Positions 45,476 to 53,663 of a stretch of DNA of 64,000 nucleotides are shown here, piece after piece (position 1 is the stretch's first letter; each line of letters begins with the position of its first letter). The notes beneath the pieces were generated by a model. That model was not told the DNA's origin, did not search any database, and saw nothing but the letters and a program-made list of their open reading frames with translations. The stretch spans positions 782,001 to 846,000 of the forward strand of contig NZ_AP018227.1 of assembly GCF_002368095.1 (NCBI RefSeq), written 5' to 3'. Both the position numbers and the translations under genes were made by a program. This DNA is from Calothrix parasitica NIES-267 (GTDB lineage: Bacteria; Cyanobacteriota; Cyanobacteriia; Cyanobacteriales; Nostocaceae).

Positions 45476-45646
45476 CTAAAACTTTTGACGAGAAGCTAAT
45501 AATTCTAACCGTGCTTGAGATTGGTAATTTAAATCTTGTTTAAACCGAGAATCAGTCATATGTTGCTGAAGATGAACAACATAATTAGTTAAACTTAAAC
45601 TTGATTCTAGCTGTTTTGATTGACGAGAAGAAAATTTATACTTCAT
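45476..45646 (-). CDS. Small ORF of 56 residues in the kinase operon
   Basis: MKYKFSSRQSKQLESSLSLT begins a basic, helical 56-residue protein that ends LNYQSQARLELLASRQKF. It fits exactly between the cytochrome b gene (52 bases upstream) and the histidine kinase (25 bases downstream), and all are on the same strand. It has no cysteines, membrane segment or known motif. No strong ribosome-binding site is present. Operon position is the main support. Confidence 0.5.
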   Translation of the reverse strand: MKYKFSSRQSKQLESSLSLTNYVVHLQQHMTDSRFKQDLNYQSQARLELLASRQKF

Positions 45647-45698
45647 AGTTTTTTTGATTGAATACCTAAACTTACCTTTAACCTTCGACCTTTAACCT

Positions 45699-46283
45699 TT
45701 AACCTTTAACCTGTTTAACCTTTGACTTTTTATTTTTTGTAATTCTTTTAAAAAAACCTCGAACTACTTTCTTCTGGTCAACTGCATGTAAAATAATAAA
45801 AGCTCCGAAAGTATAAGCCAGCCAGAAATGAATACTTCTACCGACATCAACTAAAGCACTATTTTGAGGAAATAAATCGGGTACAGTGATTCCGAAAAAC
45901 CGCACGTTATTACTTTTAAAAGAATTAGAGAAAAAGAAACCGCTAATAGGAACAGCCCACATAAACAAGTAAAGCGCAGTATGAAGGGCAAATTTTTGCA
46001 TCCATTCAGGACTATATTTTGGCAGACGCTTAGTATATTTCTTCCACCAAACCCGCAGTAAAGTCAAGATTCTCCAGGTCAATAAAGCCATCGTTAACAC
46101 TCCCACAGATTTATGAAAGTCGTACATAGAACCGCGTAGAACAAAATCTCTGGGTAAACGGGCCATGAAAGACCCACCGATGAAAAGCACGATGTAGCAG
46201 TAGAACATCCACCAGTGAACCGACATTAAATGCTTGAAAGCTGAATTCTGTCTGGGTTTTTTCGGTTTTGCAGCTTGAGTCAT
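45699..46283 (-). CDS. Cytochrome b561-type membrane protein
   Basis: A 194-residue protein counted from the ATG at 46283, chosen because AAGGAG lies seven bases before it; an ATG ten codons earlier exists. Four helices carry histidines in the positions expected for haem b: HLMSVHWWMFYCYIVL, MYDFHKSVGVLTMALL, FALHTALYLFMW and SIHFWLAYTFGAFIILH. Such proteins pass electrons between quinones and periplasmic acceptors. It heads an operon with a small ORF, a histidine kinase and a response regulator, so it could be linked to redox sensing. Confidence 0.85.
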   Translation of the reverse strand: MTQAAKPKKPRQNSAFKHLMSVHWWMFYCYIVLFIGGSFMARLPRDFVLRGSMYDFHKSVGVLTMALLTWRILTLLRVWWKKYTKRLPKYSPEWMQKFALHTALYLFMWAVPISGFFFSNSFKSNNVRFFGITVPDLFPQNSALVDVGRSIHFWLAYTFGAFIILHAVDQKKVVRGFFKRITKNKKSKVKQVKG

Positions 46284-46701
46284 TTTTTTCTCCTTAAGTT
46301 GTCCGAAGCTCATACAACTTAAGTTTCGACTGTGTGTCTAAATCCGGGATGAAACTTTTATGAAAGTTTTTTTAGAATTCTTGGATTTGGTTGCTGTGAG
46401 CTTATTACCGAGTTTTTGAAATTAAATTGGAATGGATAGGAATATCCATAGAATATCTCAACTATATAAACGCATCAAAACTCTTCTCAAACCCGAATAA
46501 ATCGTTTAAAATTTCACCCAGTCATCTTTAGATGACTTTTGCTATTAGCTTGCGGTTTGCAACCGGAAGCGGGTTGAAAAGATATCGATAATTGTTTATA
46601 ATTATTCTAATTTTTTTAATATTTTTAACTATAAAATAGTGCGTTACGGCATTTTCAACATTGTAATTTTAAAAGATAAATATTAAAGCCGTAACAGCAC
46701 C
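46284..46701. other. Intergenic region with two dispersed repeats
   Basis: It contains the two-hairpin repeat (46520-46575) and a GTGCGTTACGGC palindrome (46630-46706). The remainder should hold the promoter of the cytochrome b / kinase operon. No gene. Confidence 0.6.
46520..46575 (+). repeat. Two-hairpin dispersed repeat, copy 2
   Basis: AGTCATC TTTA GATGACT, then TTTGCTATTAG, then GCGGTTTGCAACCGG and AGCGGGTT. Stem bases differ from the other copies while the linker TTTGCTATTAG is conserved. Confidence 0.75.
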
Positions 46702-46706
46702 CTACA
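46630..46706. repeat. Dispersed palindrome GTGCGTTACGGC, copy 2
   Basis: Nearly identical to the copy at 47338-47414 over about 75 bases. Its last bases (TGTAG on the minus strand) supply the stop codon of the neighbouring Uma2 gene. Confidence 0.85.
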
Positions 46707-47283
46707 AATCATTTTTCACTGGAATTTTCGCTTTTTTAAATACTCCTTCAACGGTAAATTCCAATCCTTCAAATAAAGAATCAGTAATTACTTCTTCACC
46801 TCTATAATTATTCAGTGCTGCATCTGGATAAAAAACAGTGATGCTTCTATCTTCAATATCTACCACCCAAACTCTTAATACACCAGCATTTAAATAGCTT
46901 TCTACTTGAAGCATTATTTCTCCAAAAGTTTGTCCGGGTGAAATAATTTCAATTGCTAATTCTGGTGGTACCGGACAAGCTTCATTTTCATTCCAGTTTT
47001 CAGGTAAGCGCTCATATGAAACATATAATAAATCTGGAGTCGGTACCCAATCGCGTCCATTACGAGTTAATTTAACTGCCCATTCTCCCCATACTTCTCC
47101 TTTTTCTTCGCAACAGTTTTTAATCAAGTTACAAAGAATAAAAGTAATTTTAGCGTGAAAAAATTTTGGTGACATTTTAGGAATTGCTTGTCCATCAACG
47201 AGTTCGTAGGTAATATCTCCTTCACCGGGAGGAAGATTTAAGAACTCTTCGAGGGTTAATTGCTGGTTGAGTTGAACTACCAT
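46702..47283 (-). CDS. Uma2 family restriction-like endonuclease (DUF820)
   Basis: A 193-residue protein of a family that is multicopy in cyanobacteria. The PD-(D/E)xK-like core is visible: GDITYELVDGQAIPKMSPKF, then VPTPDLLYVS for the acidic residue, and ELAIEIISPGQ for E-x-I (the E/Q-x-K-like position). The C-terminal third is GVLRVWVVDIEDRSITVFYP. Function in cells is unknown, although the fold is that of nucleases, and family members are often mobile. The stop codon lies inside a dispersed repeat. Confidence 0.9.
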   Translation of the reverse strand: MVVQLNQQLTLEEFLNLPPGEGDITYELVDGQAIPKMSPKFFHAKITFILCNLIKNCCEEKGEVWGEWAVKLTRNGRDWVPTPDLLYVSYERLPENWNENEACPVPPELAIEIISPGQTFGEIMLQVESYLNAGVLRVWVVDIEDRSITVFYPDAALNNYRGEEVITDSLFEGLEFTVEGVFKKAKIPVKNDL

Positions 47284-47337
47284 GATTCAAAAGTTAGTAA
47301 TTAGGAGTTAAGAAAACGGGAGTTATTATTTTTTTTA

Positions 47338-47414
47338 TTATAAAATGGTGCGTTACGGCATTTTCAACATTGTAATTTTAAAAGATAAATATTAAAGCCG
47401 TAACAGCACCCTAC
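47338..47414. repeat. Dispersed palindrome GTGCGTTACGGC, copy 3
   Basis: Same as copy 2 with a few changes. The two copies flank the Uma2 gene as direct repeats about 708 bp apart. Confidence 0.85.
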
Positions 47415-47423
47415 AATTAATTA

Positions 47424-47978
47424 TTAAAATATTTCACTCAAAGGAGTAGCTAAACCATCAATGCTCACCATATTTTTCTGATGATGATATTCTTTAATCC
47501 CTGATTTTCCTTTTTTATCAGCCCATTTAACTAAACTGTCTCGCTGTCCTTGGAATTCATATAAAGGTACGCTCATTCCACAAGATGTTTGAACTCTCTC
47601 AATGTCAGCTACTATTATTTGACGAGTTCCCGGTATTTCTGGAAATTGCGAATACAAGCATTCCCATTCTGAATTGTTAGGTAAAATAGTTTTTCCGCTA
47701 CCGTAGAGACGCAAAATAGACGGTGAACCTTCAAAAGCACAAAACATAAAGGTAATTCTTCCGTTTTCTTGTAAATGCGCTGATGTTTCGTTTCCGCTTC
47801 CGGTTAAATCTAAATAAGCAACTTTGTGTGGTGAAAGCACCCGAAAACTCTCTAATCCCTTGGGAGAAAGGTTTACGTGTCCGTCAGCATTTAAAGGTGC
47901 TGTACCAACAAAAAACATGTGCTGTTTCGCAATAAATTTTTGTAATTCTTCGGTAATCGATTCAAATAATTTAGCCAT
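47424..47978 (-). CDS. Pyridoxamine 5'-phosphate oxidase-like (split beta-barrel) protein
   Basis: A 184-residue flavin-reductase-like split-barrel protein. FIAKQHMFFVGTAPLNADGH and NLSPKGLESFRVLSPHKVAY match the PPOX family of flavin-binding proteins, and GNETSAHLQENGRITFMFCA is the typical next segment. It would bind FMN or a related cofactor in the cytosol; the substrate is unknown. Confidence 0.85.
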   Translation of the reverse strand: MAKLFESITEELQKFIAKQHMFFVGTAPLNADGHVNLSPKGLESFRVLSPHKVAYLDLTGSGNETSAHLQENGRITFMFCAFEGSPSILRLYGSGKTILPNNSEWECLYSQFPEIPGTRQIIVADIERVQTSCGMSVPLYEFQGQRDSLVKWADKKGKSGIKEYHHQKNMVSIDGLATPLSEIF

Positions 47979-48385
47979 TTTCAGTAAACAGTGAACAGTT
48001 ATCTATTAATTCTGCTTTTTTAATTACTACATATTTGAGGAAAAATAATTAATGAAAGCGGATTATTTTATTTAGCTTTATTATTTATTCTTTAGTCCTA
48101 TTTATAGGACTTTGGCTATTAGACTGGGGTTTTCAACCCTAGACGGGTTTGCGTTCGCGTGGAGCGTGCGGGCTAGTAAACTTATAAGATTTAACTGACC
48201 AAAGCATTGCTCTTAAAAATATAATAACGGTTTAATTAAACATTAATGATTATAAATAAAATAAACCGCAACTTTTCGTTACGGTTCATTTTACTTAATA
48301 TGGAAGAAAACAAAGAATGAAAAAGGGAAATATAATTTGAGATTCAAGTTTTCCCTATTACCTCTTACCCATTACCCATTACCTA
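47979..48385. other. Intergenic region with a two-hairpin repeat
   Basis: It contains copy 3 of the two-hairpin repeat and, right of it, GCGTTCGCGTGGAGCGTGCGG, a low-complexity GC word. TTACCCA units precede the next stop. No gene. Confidence 0.6.
48094..48150 (+). repeat. Two-hairpin dispersed repeat, copy 3
   Basis: AGTCCTA TTTA TAGGACT, then TTGGCTATTAGACT, then GGGGTT TTC AACCCT, then AGACGGGTTT. Compared with copies 1 and 2 the stems change on both sides so that pairing is kept. Confidence 0.8.
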
Positions 48386-49501
48386 TCAATGATGATGATG
48401 GTGATGAGCAACTGCTTGTGAAGAATTAACTGTTGTTGCTTCTTCCGACAATAATTCTTCGATGTGAGAATCAGCCCATTCAGCAGCCATCATCATGAAT
48501 TCGTGATGGTCGTTGACGCAATCCATCTGAATGCAGTTTACATTCTTATGCTTTTTCTCAATGTTATGGATAATGTGATGTACGTCTAAGAGGGTTTCGT
48601 GATTCTCCGTCGCAAAACCGATTGGCATATATACTATTGCTTTAGCACCTATTTGAATCAGGTTTTTAGCTGCTTGCTCTGCGTTTGGTTGAGTCCATTC
48701 AATTAATGGTGTGTCATGATTTAACCAACCTACAGAAATTAATGGGTAGCGGTTAATTAACTCTTCTCGTACTAAATCATAAAGTATTTGCGATTCGGTA
48801 ATCCCGGAAGTGAATCCTTTGGCTTTGTGGGGACAACCGTGATTCATCAACACGATACCAATTTCCGAAGGAAGATAAGCGTTAGCTAATTCGGTAGATA
48901 TCTTTTCTTCTACAAGTTTCGCCAACAATTTGATGTATTTGGGTTCGTTGTAGAAAGTAGGAATGTAGCGCTGTGATTTTAGCCAATGCTCTTCACCTTC
49001 AGCCATCTGGGATAAACCCTTATTAACTTGTTCCAGAGCGATACCGCTGGTAAAGATGGAATCAACTACTAATAGTGGATAAATTAGAAGTTTATCGAAA
49101 CCTTGATTTTGGATTTCGGCTAAAACTTGATGGGGAAGATGGGGAGCGCAGAAGTTAAAGGCTTTGAAAACCTGGACTTTATTTCCCCATTTTTCCTGTA
49201 ATTGCTGTTCAATTCCAGCACGTTGCTTTTCAAAGATGGCGTTGTGGGGTGAAATAAAATTATCGTGTGTATGTCCCCATTCGTGAAGGTCAAATATCGC
49301 CAACATCTTTGCTAGAGGAGGGTAAATCCAGGTTGGTACTGGTGCAAACTTTGCTGTTAGTAAATTCAAAGCTTGCTCGTTATAGTTAGCAAAATCTTCG
49401 TAGCTTTCTACTTCACCGTAGCCCATAAGCAATACGGCAACTCGATTTTGCTTCGGTAGATGCTCGTGGGTATGTTGGATTTTTTCTGGTGTAGTTACCA
49501 C
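48386..49501 (-). CDS. Ferrochelatase-family protein with a natural C-terminal hexahistidine
   Basis: A 371-residue class II chelatase-like protein. It begins NRVAVLLMGYGEVESYEDFA, as in ferrochelatases, and carries GIVLMNHGCPHKAKGF and GAKAIVYMPIGFATENHETL in the second half. The usual ferrochelatase signatures are only partly kept, so protohaem synthesis cannot be assumed; a paralogue for another metal is possible. The last nine residues are VAHHHHHH plus A before them, ending at the stop codon. A tract of six histidines encoded by the chromosome is rare and fits metal delivery. Two more His-rich patches occur (THEH near the start, NDHHEF near residue 332). Confidence 0.7.
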   Translation of the reverse strand: MVTTPEKIQHTHEHLPKQNRVAVLLMGYGEVESYEDFANYNEQALNLLTAKFAPVPTWIYPPLAKMLAIFDLHEWGHTHDNFISPHNAIFEKQRAGIEQQLQEKWGNKVQVFKAFNFCAPHLPHQVLAEIQNQGFDKLLIYPLLVVDSIFTSGIALEQVNKGLSQMAEGEEHWLKSQRYIPTFYNEPKYIKLLAKLVEEKISTELANAYLPSEIGIVLMNHGCPHKAKGFTSGITESQILYDLVREELINRYPLISVGWLNHDTPLIEWTQPNAEQAAKNLIQIGAKAIVYMPIGFATENHETLLDVHHIIHNIEKKHKNVNCIQMDCVNDHHEFMMMAAEWADSHIEELLSEEATTVNSSQAVAHHHHHH

Positions 49502-49843
49502 TATTAATTCCTCTGTGCAACCTTGGTAGAACTTTTTACTTTTTAACTGTAAATAATTATCCCATCCCCCAGGATGGGATGTCCAAAATTTACATATTTA
49601 GATTTTTAATTACATACGCCTTTATCTTTTGATAAGAAAATTTACGAATTCGTGTTCAACCGTAATATTTTTCCCTTACTGTTGATTATTTATTCTCTGA
49701 ATAGATTTAAAATTATTAACAGAGACAATACAAACTTTATATTCTTTAAAAATATTTTTATGAGTATTTTTTAATTAAAAGTTACATTTATGACTGTCTA
49801 ACCACTCAAGCGCTCAAGTTATAAGTGAGACTATTTAAAACCG
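49502..49843. other. Intergenic region with a palindrome
   Basis: TCCCATCC CCCA GGATGGGA (49560-49579) is a perfect 8-bp stem close to the start of the chelatase-like gene, on the upstream side. It could be an operator or leader hairpin. The rest shows nothing. Confidence 0.5.
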
Positions 49844-50410
49844 ATGAACGTAATTATTTGCCCTGGGATTCACGAATACAGTTTAACCAAATGCTTTACA
49901 GAAAGTTTAAATAATGTAATCTGTAATAGCTCTATAGATAAAAGCTCAGTAAACATACTTGATTTTCCCGCAAATAATCTATCTGCTTTATCGGGATTTC
50001 ATATTTTTCAGTTTTTACGCGACAGTTTAGCGAATCAGCTAGAATCACCAGTTGTATTCGTTGGTTTCAGTGCTGGTGTCGTTGGAGCCATTACCGCTGC
50101 GAGTTTATGGCAAATTTTCGGAGGTAATGTAAAGGCTTTTATTGCTATAGATGGATGGATGGTACCAATTTATGGTAATTTCCCCATCCATAGGATGAGT
50201 CACGACTACTTCACACACTGGAGTTCTTGTTTGCTTGGTAGCGGTCATAATAATTTTTACGCACAACCTGCCGTAGAGCATTTAGAATTATGGCGATCGC
50301 CATCAACTGTTGAGGGAAATTGGGTAGATTCACCATCAGGAGAATCACCGCTTCCCCTGACTGCGGCTGAATTTATCAATGTATTATTAAAACGTTATGA
50401 AGATATTTAG
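49844..50410 (+). CDS. Alpha/beta-hydrolase-like protein
   Basis: A 188-residue protein with a plausible nucleophile elbow, VVFVGFSAGVVGAITAAS (S76 in G-F-S-A-G). The first strand is MNVIICPGIHEY. After it come FIAIDGWMVPIYGNFPIHRM (about residues 104-123) and a candidate acid and histidine. It is shorter than most hydrolases and has no lid domain. The family and substrate are not recognised. Transcribed away from the chelatase-like gene. Confidence 0.6.
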   Translation: MNVIICPGIHEYSLTKCFTESLNNVICNSSIDKSSVNILDFPANNLSALSGFHIFQFLRDSLANQLESPVVFVGFSAGVVGAITAASLWQIFGGNVKAFIAIDGWMVPIYGNFPIHRMSHDYFTHWSSCLLGSGHNNFYAQPAVEHLELWRSPSTVEGNWVDSPSGESPLPLTAAEFINVLLKRYEDI

Positions 50411-50439
50411 TCCGGAAAACGAGGAAGAGATGCGGGAGG

Positions 50440-50640
50440 AGAACTTATAAGTTAAGAGTTAGGAGTTAAGAATTAAGAATTAGGAGTAAAAAATTAGGAG
50501 TAAAAAATTAACTTATATATTTATAGTCCATAACCTATAATCCGTAATCTATAGCTGATAACTCGTAGCTCTTAACTTGTAATCTGTAATTTGTAATCTG
50601 TAACTTATAGCTCATAATTGATAACTCCGTCTGGTTAAAT
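50440..50640. repeat. Degenerate heptamer repeats
   Basis: GAATTAA/GGAGTTA units (50450-50510) precede a degenerate run of TAATCTG/TAACTTG/TAGCTCA words (50525-50630), still in seven-base steps but almost every unit differs. Confidence 0.7.
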
Positions 50641-50687
50641 AATAATTTTTAACTCCGATAACGCAGTCACTAACACCCATCGAACGA

Positions 50688-51947
50688 ATGTTTCCAACTG
50701 AACCTGCTGCTGTTAATAAAGGATTTGGTGCGGTACTCAGAAACCGCAATTTCATGCTGGTATGGATAGGACAAATCATATGTCAGCTAGCAGACAAAAT
50801 CTTTTTCGTGTTGACAATTGCACTGCTAGAAAAGTACCCACTTGCAGCAGGTGTAGTTGAAGATGGTAGACGTGCAGATTTGTTTCTAGCGTTTACTTTA
50901 CCAGCGATTTTACTTGGCTCGCTAGGTGGAATCATTGTTGACCGCTTCCCCAAAAAGCCGATTATGATTGGCTCGGATTTAATACGGGGAATTTTAACTA
51001 TAGCAATTCCATTTTTACCGCGAGAATTTTTGATTTTGTTAGCAATCACTTTTGGTAACTCTGTGATTGTGCAATTTTTCGCCCCAGCAGAGCAAGCTTC
51101 TATCCCAATTTTGGTCAAACCAAGAAATTTGATGGCTGCTAATGCGCTGTTTACCAGCACTATGATGGGAGCTATTATTATAGGCTTTGCTGTAGGAGAA
51201 CCCCTATTAAGTCTGGGTAAAACTTGGTTTGGAGAAAGATACGGACAAGAGTTTATTGTAGGTGGACTGTATCTGATTTCTTCAGTAATCAAAATACCAG
51301 TAAAGTTAAAAAGCCATAAACCTGCTGTTGAAACCGAGAAAGTTAATCCTCTCAGAGAATTTAAAGACTGTCTGCGCTATCTGAAGAAAAAGCGATTAAT
51401 TATGAATGCAATGGTGCAATTAACCGCTTTATATTGTGTTTTTGCTGCTTTAGTTGCATTATCGATTCGATTAGCAGCAAAATTCGGTTTACAAGAAAAA
51501 CAATTTGGCTTTTTCTTAGCAGCAGCAGGGGTAGGAATGGTTTTAGGTGCGGGTATTTTAGGTCATTGGGGAGAAAGATTTCATCATAAACCTTTACCTT
51601 TATTCGGGTTTTTAAGCATGGCTTTTGTATTAGCCGTGTTTACATTCATTCATAATCTACCTTTAGCTCTAGCGCTCAGTACTTTATTAGGTTTAGGTGC
51701 AGCTTTAATAGCCGTACCGATGCAAACATTAATCCAACAGCAGACACCACCAGAAATGCACGGTAAGATGTTTGGCTTCCAAAATCACGCTGTAAACATA
51801 GCTTTAACCGCACCACTGTTAATTACCGAACGGTTAACAAATTATTTGGGATTACCAGTCGTACTTTTAACAATCAGTTTTATCGTTGCAACTATTGGTA
51901 TTTGGGCTTGGCACAATACTCGCAAAGTTTTGAAAGATGTAATTTAA
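50688..51947 (+). CDS. MFS transporter
   Basis: A 419-residue major facilitator with about 12 helices. Between helices 2 and 3 the family motif A is seen as GIIVDRFPKKPIMIGSDLIR. A central polar loop spans about residues 195-235. The pattern (start FGAVLRNRNFMLVWIGQI, then FFAPAEQASIPILV, and IAVPMQTLIQQQTPPEMHGK) resembles cyanobacterial MFS exporters of the MdtG/macrolide type. The substrate is not known. Upstream are only heptamer arrays. Confidence 0.87.
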   Translation: MFPTEPAAVNKGFGAVLRNRNFMLVWIGQIICQLADKIFFVLTIALLEKYPLAAGVVEDGRRADLFLAFTLPAILLGSLGGIIVDRFPKKPIMIGSDLIRGILTIAIPFLPREFLILLAITFGNSVIVQFFAPAEQASIPILVKPRNLMAANALFTSTMMGAIIIGFAVGEPLLSLGKTWFGERYGQEFIVGGLYLISSVIKIPVKLKSHKPAVETEKVNPLREFKDCLRYLKKKRLIMNAMVQLTALYCVFAALVALSIRLAAKFGLQEKQFGFFLAAAGVGMVLGAGILGHWGERFHHKPLPLFGFLSMAFVLAVFTFIHNLPLALALSTLLGLGAALIAVPMQTLIQQQTPPEMHGKMFGFQNHAVNIALTAPLLITERLTNYLGLPVVLLTISFIVATIGIWAWHNTRKVLKDVI

Positions 51948-52050
51948 GAATTGGTAATTGGTAATTGGTAATTGGTAGTTGGTAATTGGTAGTTGGTAAT
52001 TGGTAGTTGGTAATTGGTAATTGGTAATTGGTAGTTGGTAATTGGTTCGT
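51948..52050. repeat. Heptamer array (GGTAATT / GGTAGTT)
   Basis: About 13 units follow immediately after the MFS stop codon. Confidence 0.9.
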
Positions 52051-52151
52051 ATATACAAATAATAATCAAATAAATACCCCCTAAAATTAGAGGGTATAGT
52101 TAACATTTAATCAAATTAATCAAAAACAATTTAATTACAACTAATTACAAT

Positions 52152-52278
52152 AGGACTTACGCAACCGGCACATTTTTTTGTAGGCTGCTGTGACACTTTG
52201 AAAATGCCCGAACGAACGTATTAATAATGTTTTGAGTGTCACGCACCACCCTGGTGTTGTCACAATTGCGTAAGTCCT
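52152..52278. mobile_element. 127-bp MITE-like element with AGGACTTACGCA termini
   Basis: AGGACTTACGCA and TGCGTAAGTCCT are perfect 12-bp inverted ends. In between are non-coding bases, with a GTGTCACGCACC word near the right. No clear target duplication. It abuts, with 16 bases between, the next MITE-like element. Confidence 0.85.
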
Positions 52279-52294
52279 GTACAAAAAATATTTA

Positions 52295-52397
52295 TGTAGC
52301 AATCCCAGATTCGTGGTGAGAAAGTTAGGTATCAGAAACTCGGTTTTTTGAAAAAACCGGGTTTCTAAAATTTCACAAATGATATAGGAATGCTATA
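52295..52397 (+). mobile_element. 103-bp MITE-like element, copy B
   Basis: TGTAGCAATCCCAG...TAGGAATGCTATA with the central GAAACTCGGTTTTTT / AAAAAACCGGGTTTC. Same family as copies A and C. Confidence 0.85.
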
Positions 52398-52482
52398 GCA
52401 GTTTAATCACTGGTTCCCAGTTAACCTTCATACCTTTGTGAGAGATAAAAATTCAGACAGATTTCTTGTTCCCTATTCCTAA

Positions 52483-53193
52483 TTAACTTTTTCCAGTAAT
52501 CCTAAAAGTACTAGCACTTTCTTCAAATACAGGTAACTGTTTCTGAAGTTGAGATTCCGAACTAGTTACATATGTGACTGCCCAAAAATCTTGGTTTTCT
52601 TCAAATAAATACGAAACTCCAATTCCTTGAACTTGGTTTGTTTGAGGATTAATGACTTTAAATACAACTTTCCCAGCTTGATAATTATCTAAAGAAACAA
52701 CCTTTTTCTCAACGATATTAGGGCCAGTTTGAGATACACCCTCAGCAAATTTATCGGTCATAAATTGAAGAGGAATGCTAGCGGGTAATTCCTCTTTTCT
52801 CACTTCTATATAACTAATATTCCCTTTAATTACTTCTTTAGGATTAATTGCAAACAACTCGTAGTCTTGGATTTGAAAAGTGTTGGTAATTAAATCGGAT
52901 GGTATTCCTGCTTTTTCTATTCTTTCGAGGACTGCTTGAGAATTTTGCTTGGTATTCCCACCTTCATAATATGACGGTAGCTGCAATTCTATTCCGTTAG
53001 CTTGAAAATTTTTCCATCCTTGCTTAATTTCTCTGCTAGCAGATATTTTGGAACGTCTTTGACCGGAAGCTACAGCAACTTCAGATGCTTTTGAACTTGT
53101 AACTTGAGAATTCACCGATTTTACACAGCCAATTAAAGACGTAGATAGTAATATAAAGGCGAAAAATAAAGGTTTTGTAAAATTCATTTTCAT
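52483..53193 (-). CDS. Lipoprotein of unknown function
   Basis: A 236-residue exported lipoprotein. The signal peptide ends with a lipobox STSLIGC (C23). After a Ser-rich linker, the domain from about residue 57 (QGWKNFQANGIELQLPSYYE, then GIPSDLITNTFQIQDYELFA) to the end looks like a single alpha-beta fold. It resembles PsbP/Mog1-like proteins only faintly, and I do not assign a family. It is isolated. Confidence 0.7.
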   Translation of the reverse strand: MKMNFTKPLFFAFILLSTSLIGCVKSVNSQVTSSKASEVAVASGQRRSKISASREIKQGWKNFQANGIELQLPSYYEGGNTKQNSQAVLERIEKAGIPSDLITNTFQIQDYELFAINPKEVIKGNISYIEVRKEELPASIPLQFMTDKFAEGVSQTGPNIVEKKVVSLDNYQAGKVVFKVINPQTNQVQGIGVSYLFEENQDFWAVTYVTSSESQLQKQLPVFEESASTFRITGKS

Positions 53194-53663
53194 AGCTTGT
53201 TATTGTTATTCTTGCTACAAGCGTGTCACAAGCTTTTGACCAGTGACTACCGAAACATCACTATCGCTATCAACAAGTTTACGTTAAGCATACTTAGTAA
53301 TAATATATTTTATCCTGATAAATAAATACTGATGCACTGAGATGAAACTTAATGACAGTAAAGTGTATATTCTTTGTCAAACATAATTCATAGAGGCATT
53401 TTTATGATTCAAGATGATGTTAAGGCTTTTCTTGGATAGTTATTATTTATACTGCATTAAACATTTAATTAATACCTGCATTTATAAGAATACTGGGAAT
53501 TTATATATTTAGAGTGAAAATCAACAATAAAAACTGCCTTTTCCAAATGGTAATTACGCACCACTAGCAATAGACTTATTTATAAAGTTGTGCATGGGGT
53601 ATTAAAATGAAGTTTCAACTACAAATTTTTTTGCGTTAAGTTAGCTAACATTTGAGGTTCGCC
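53194..53663. other. Intergenic region upstream of ilvB
   Basis: About 470 AT-rich bases between divergent genes. No leader peptide rich in branched-chain codons and no hairpin/terminator pair was recognised, so attenuation control of ilvB is not supported. Confidence 0.4.
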
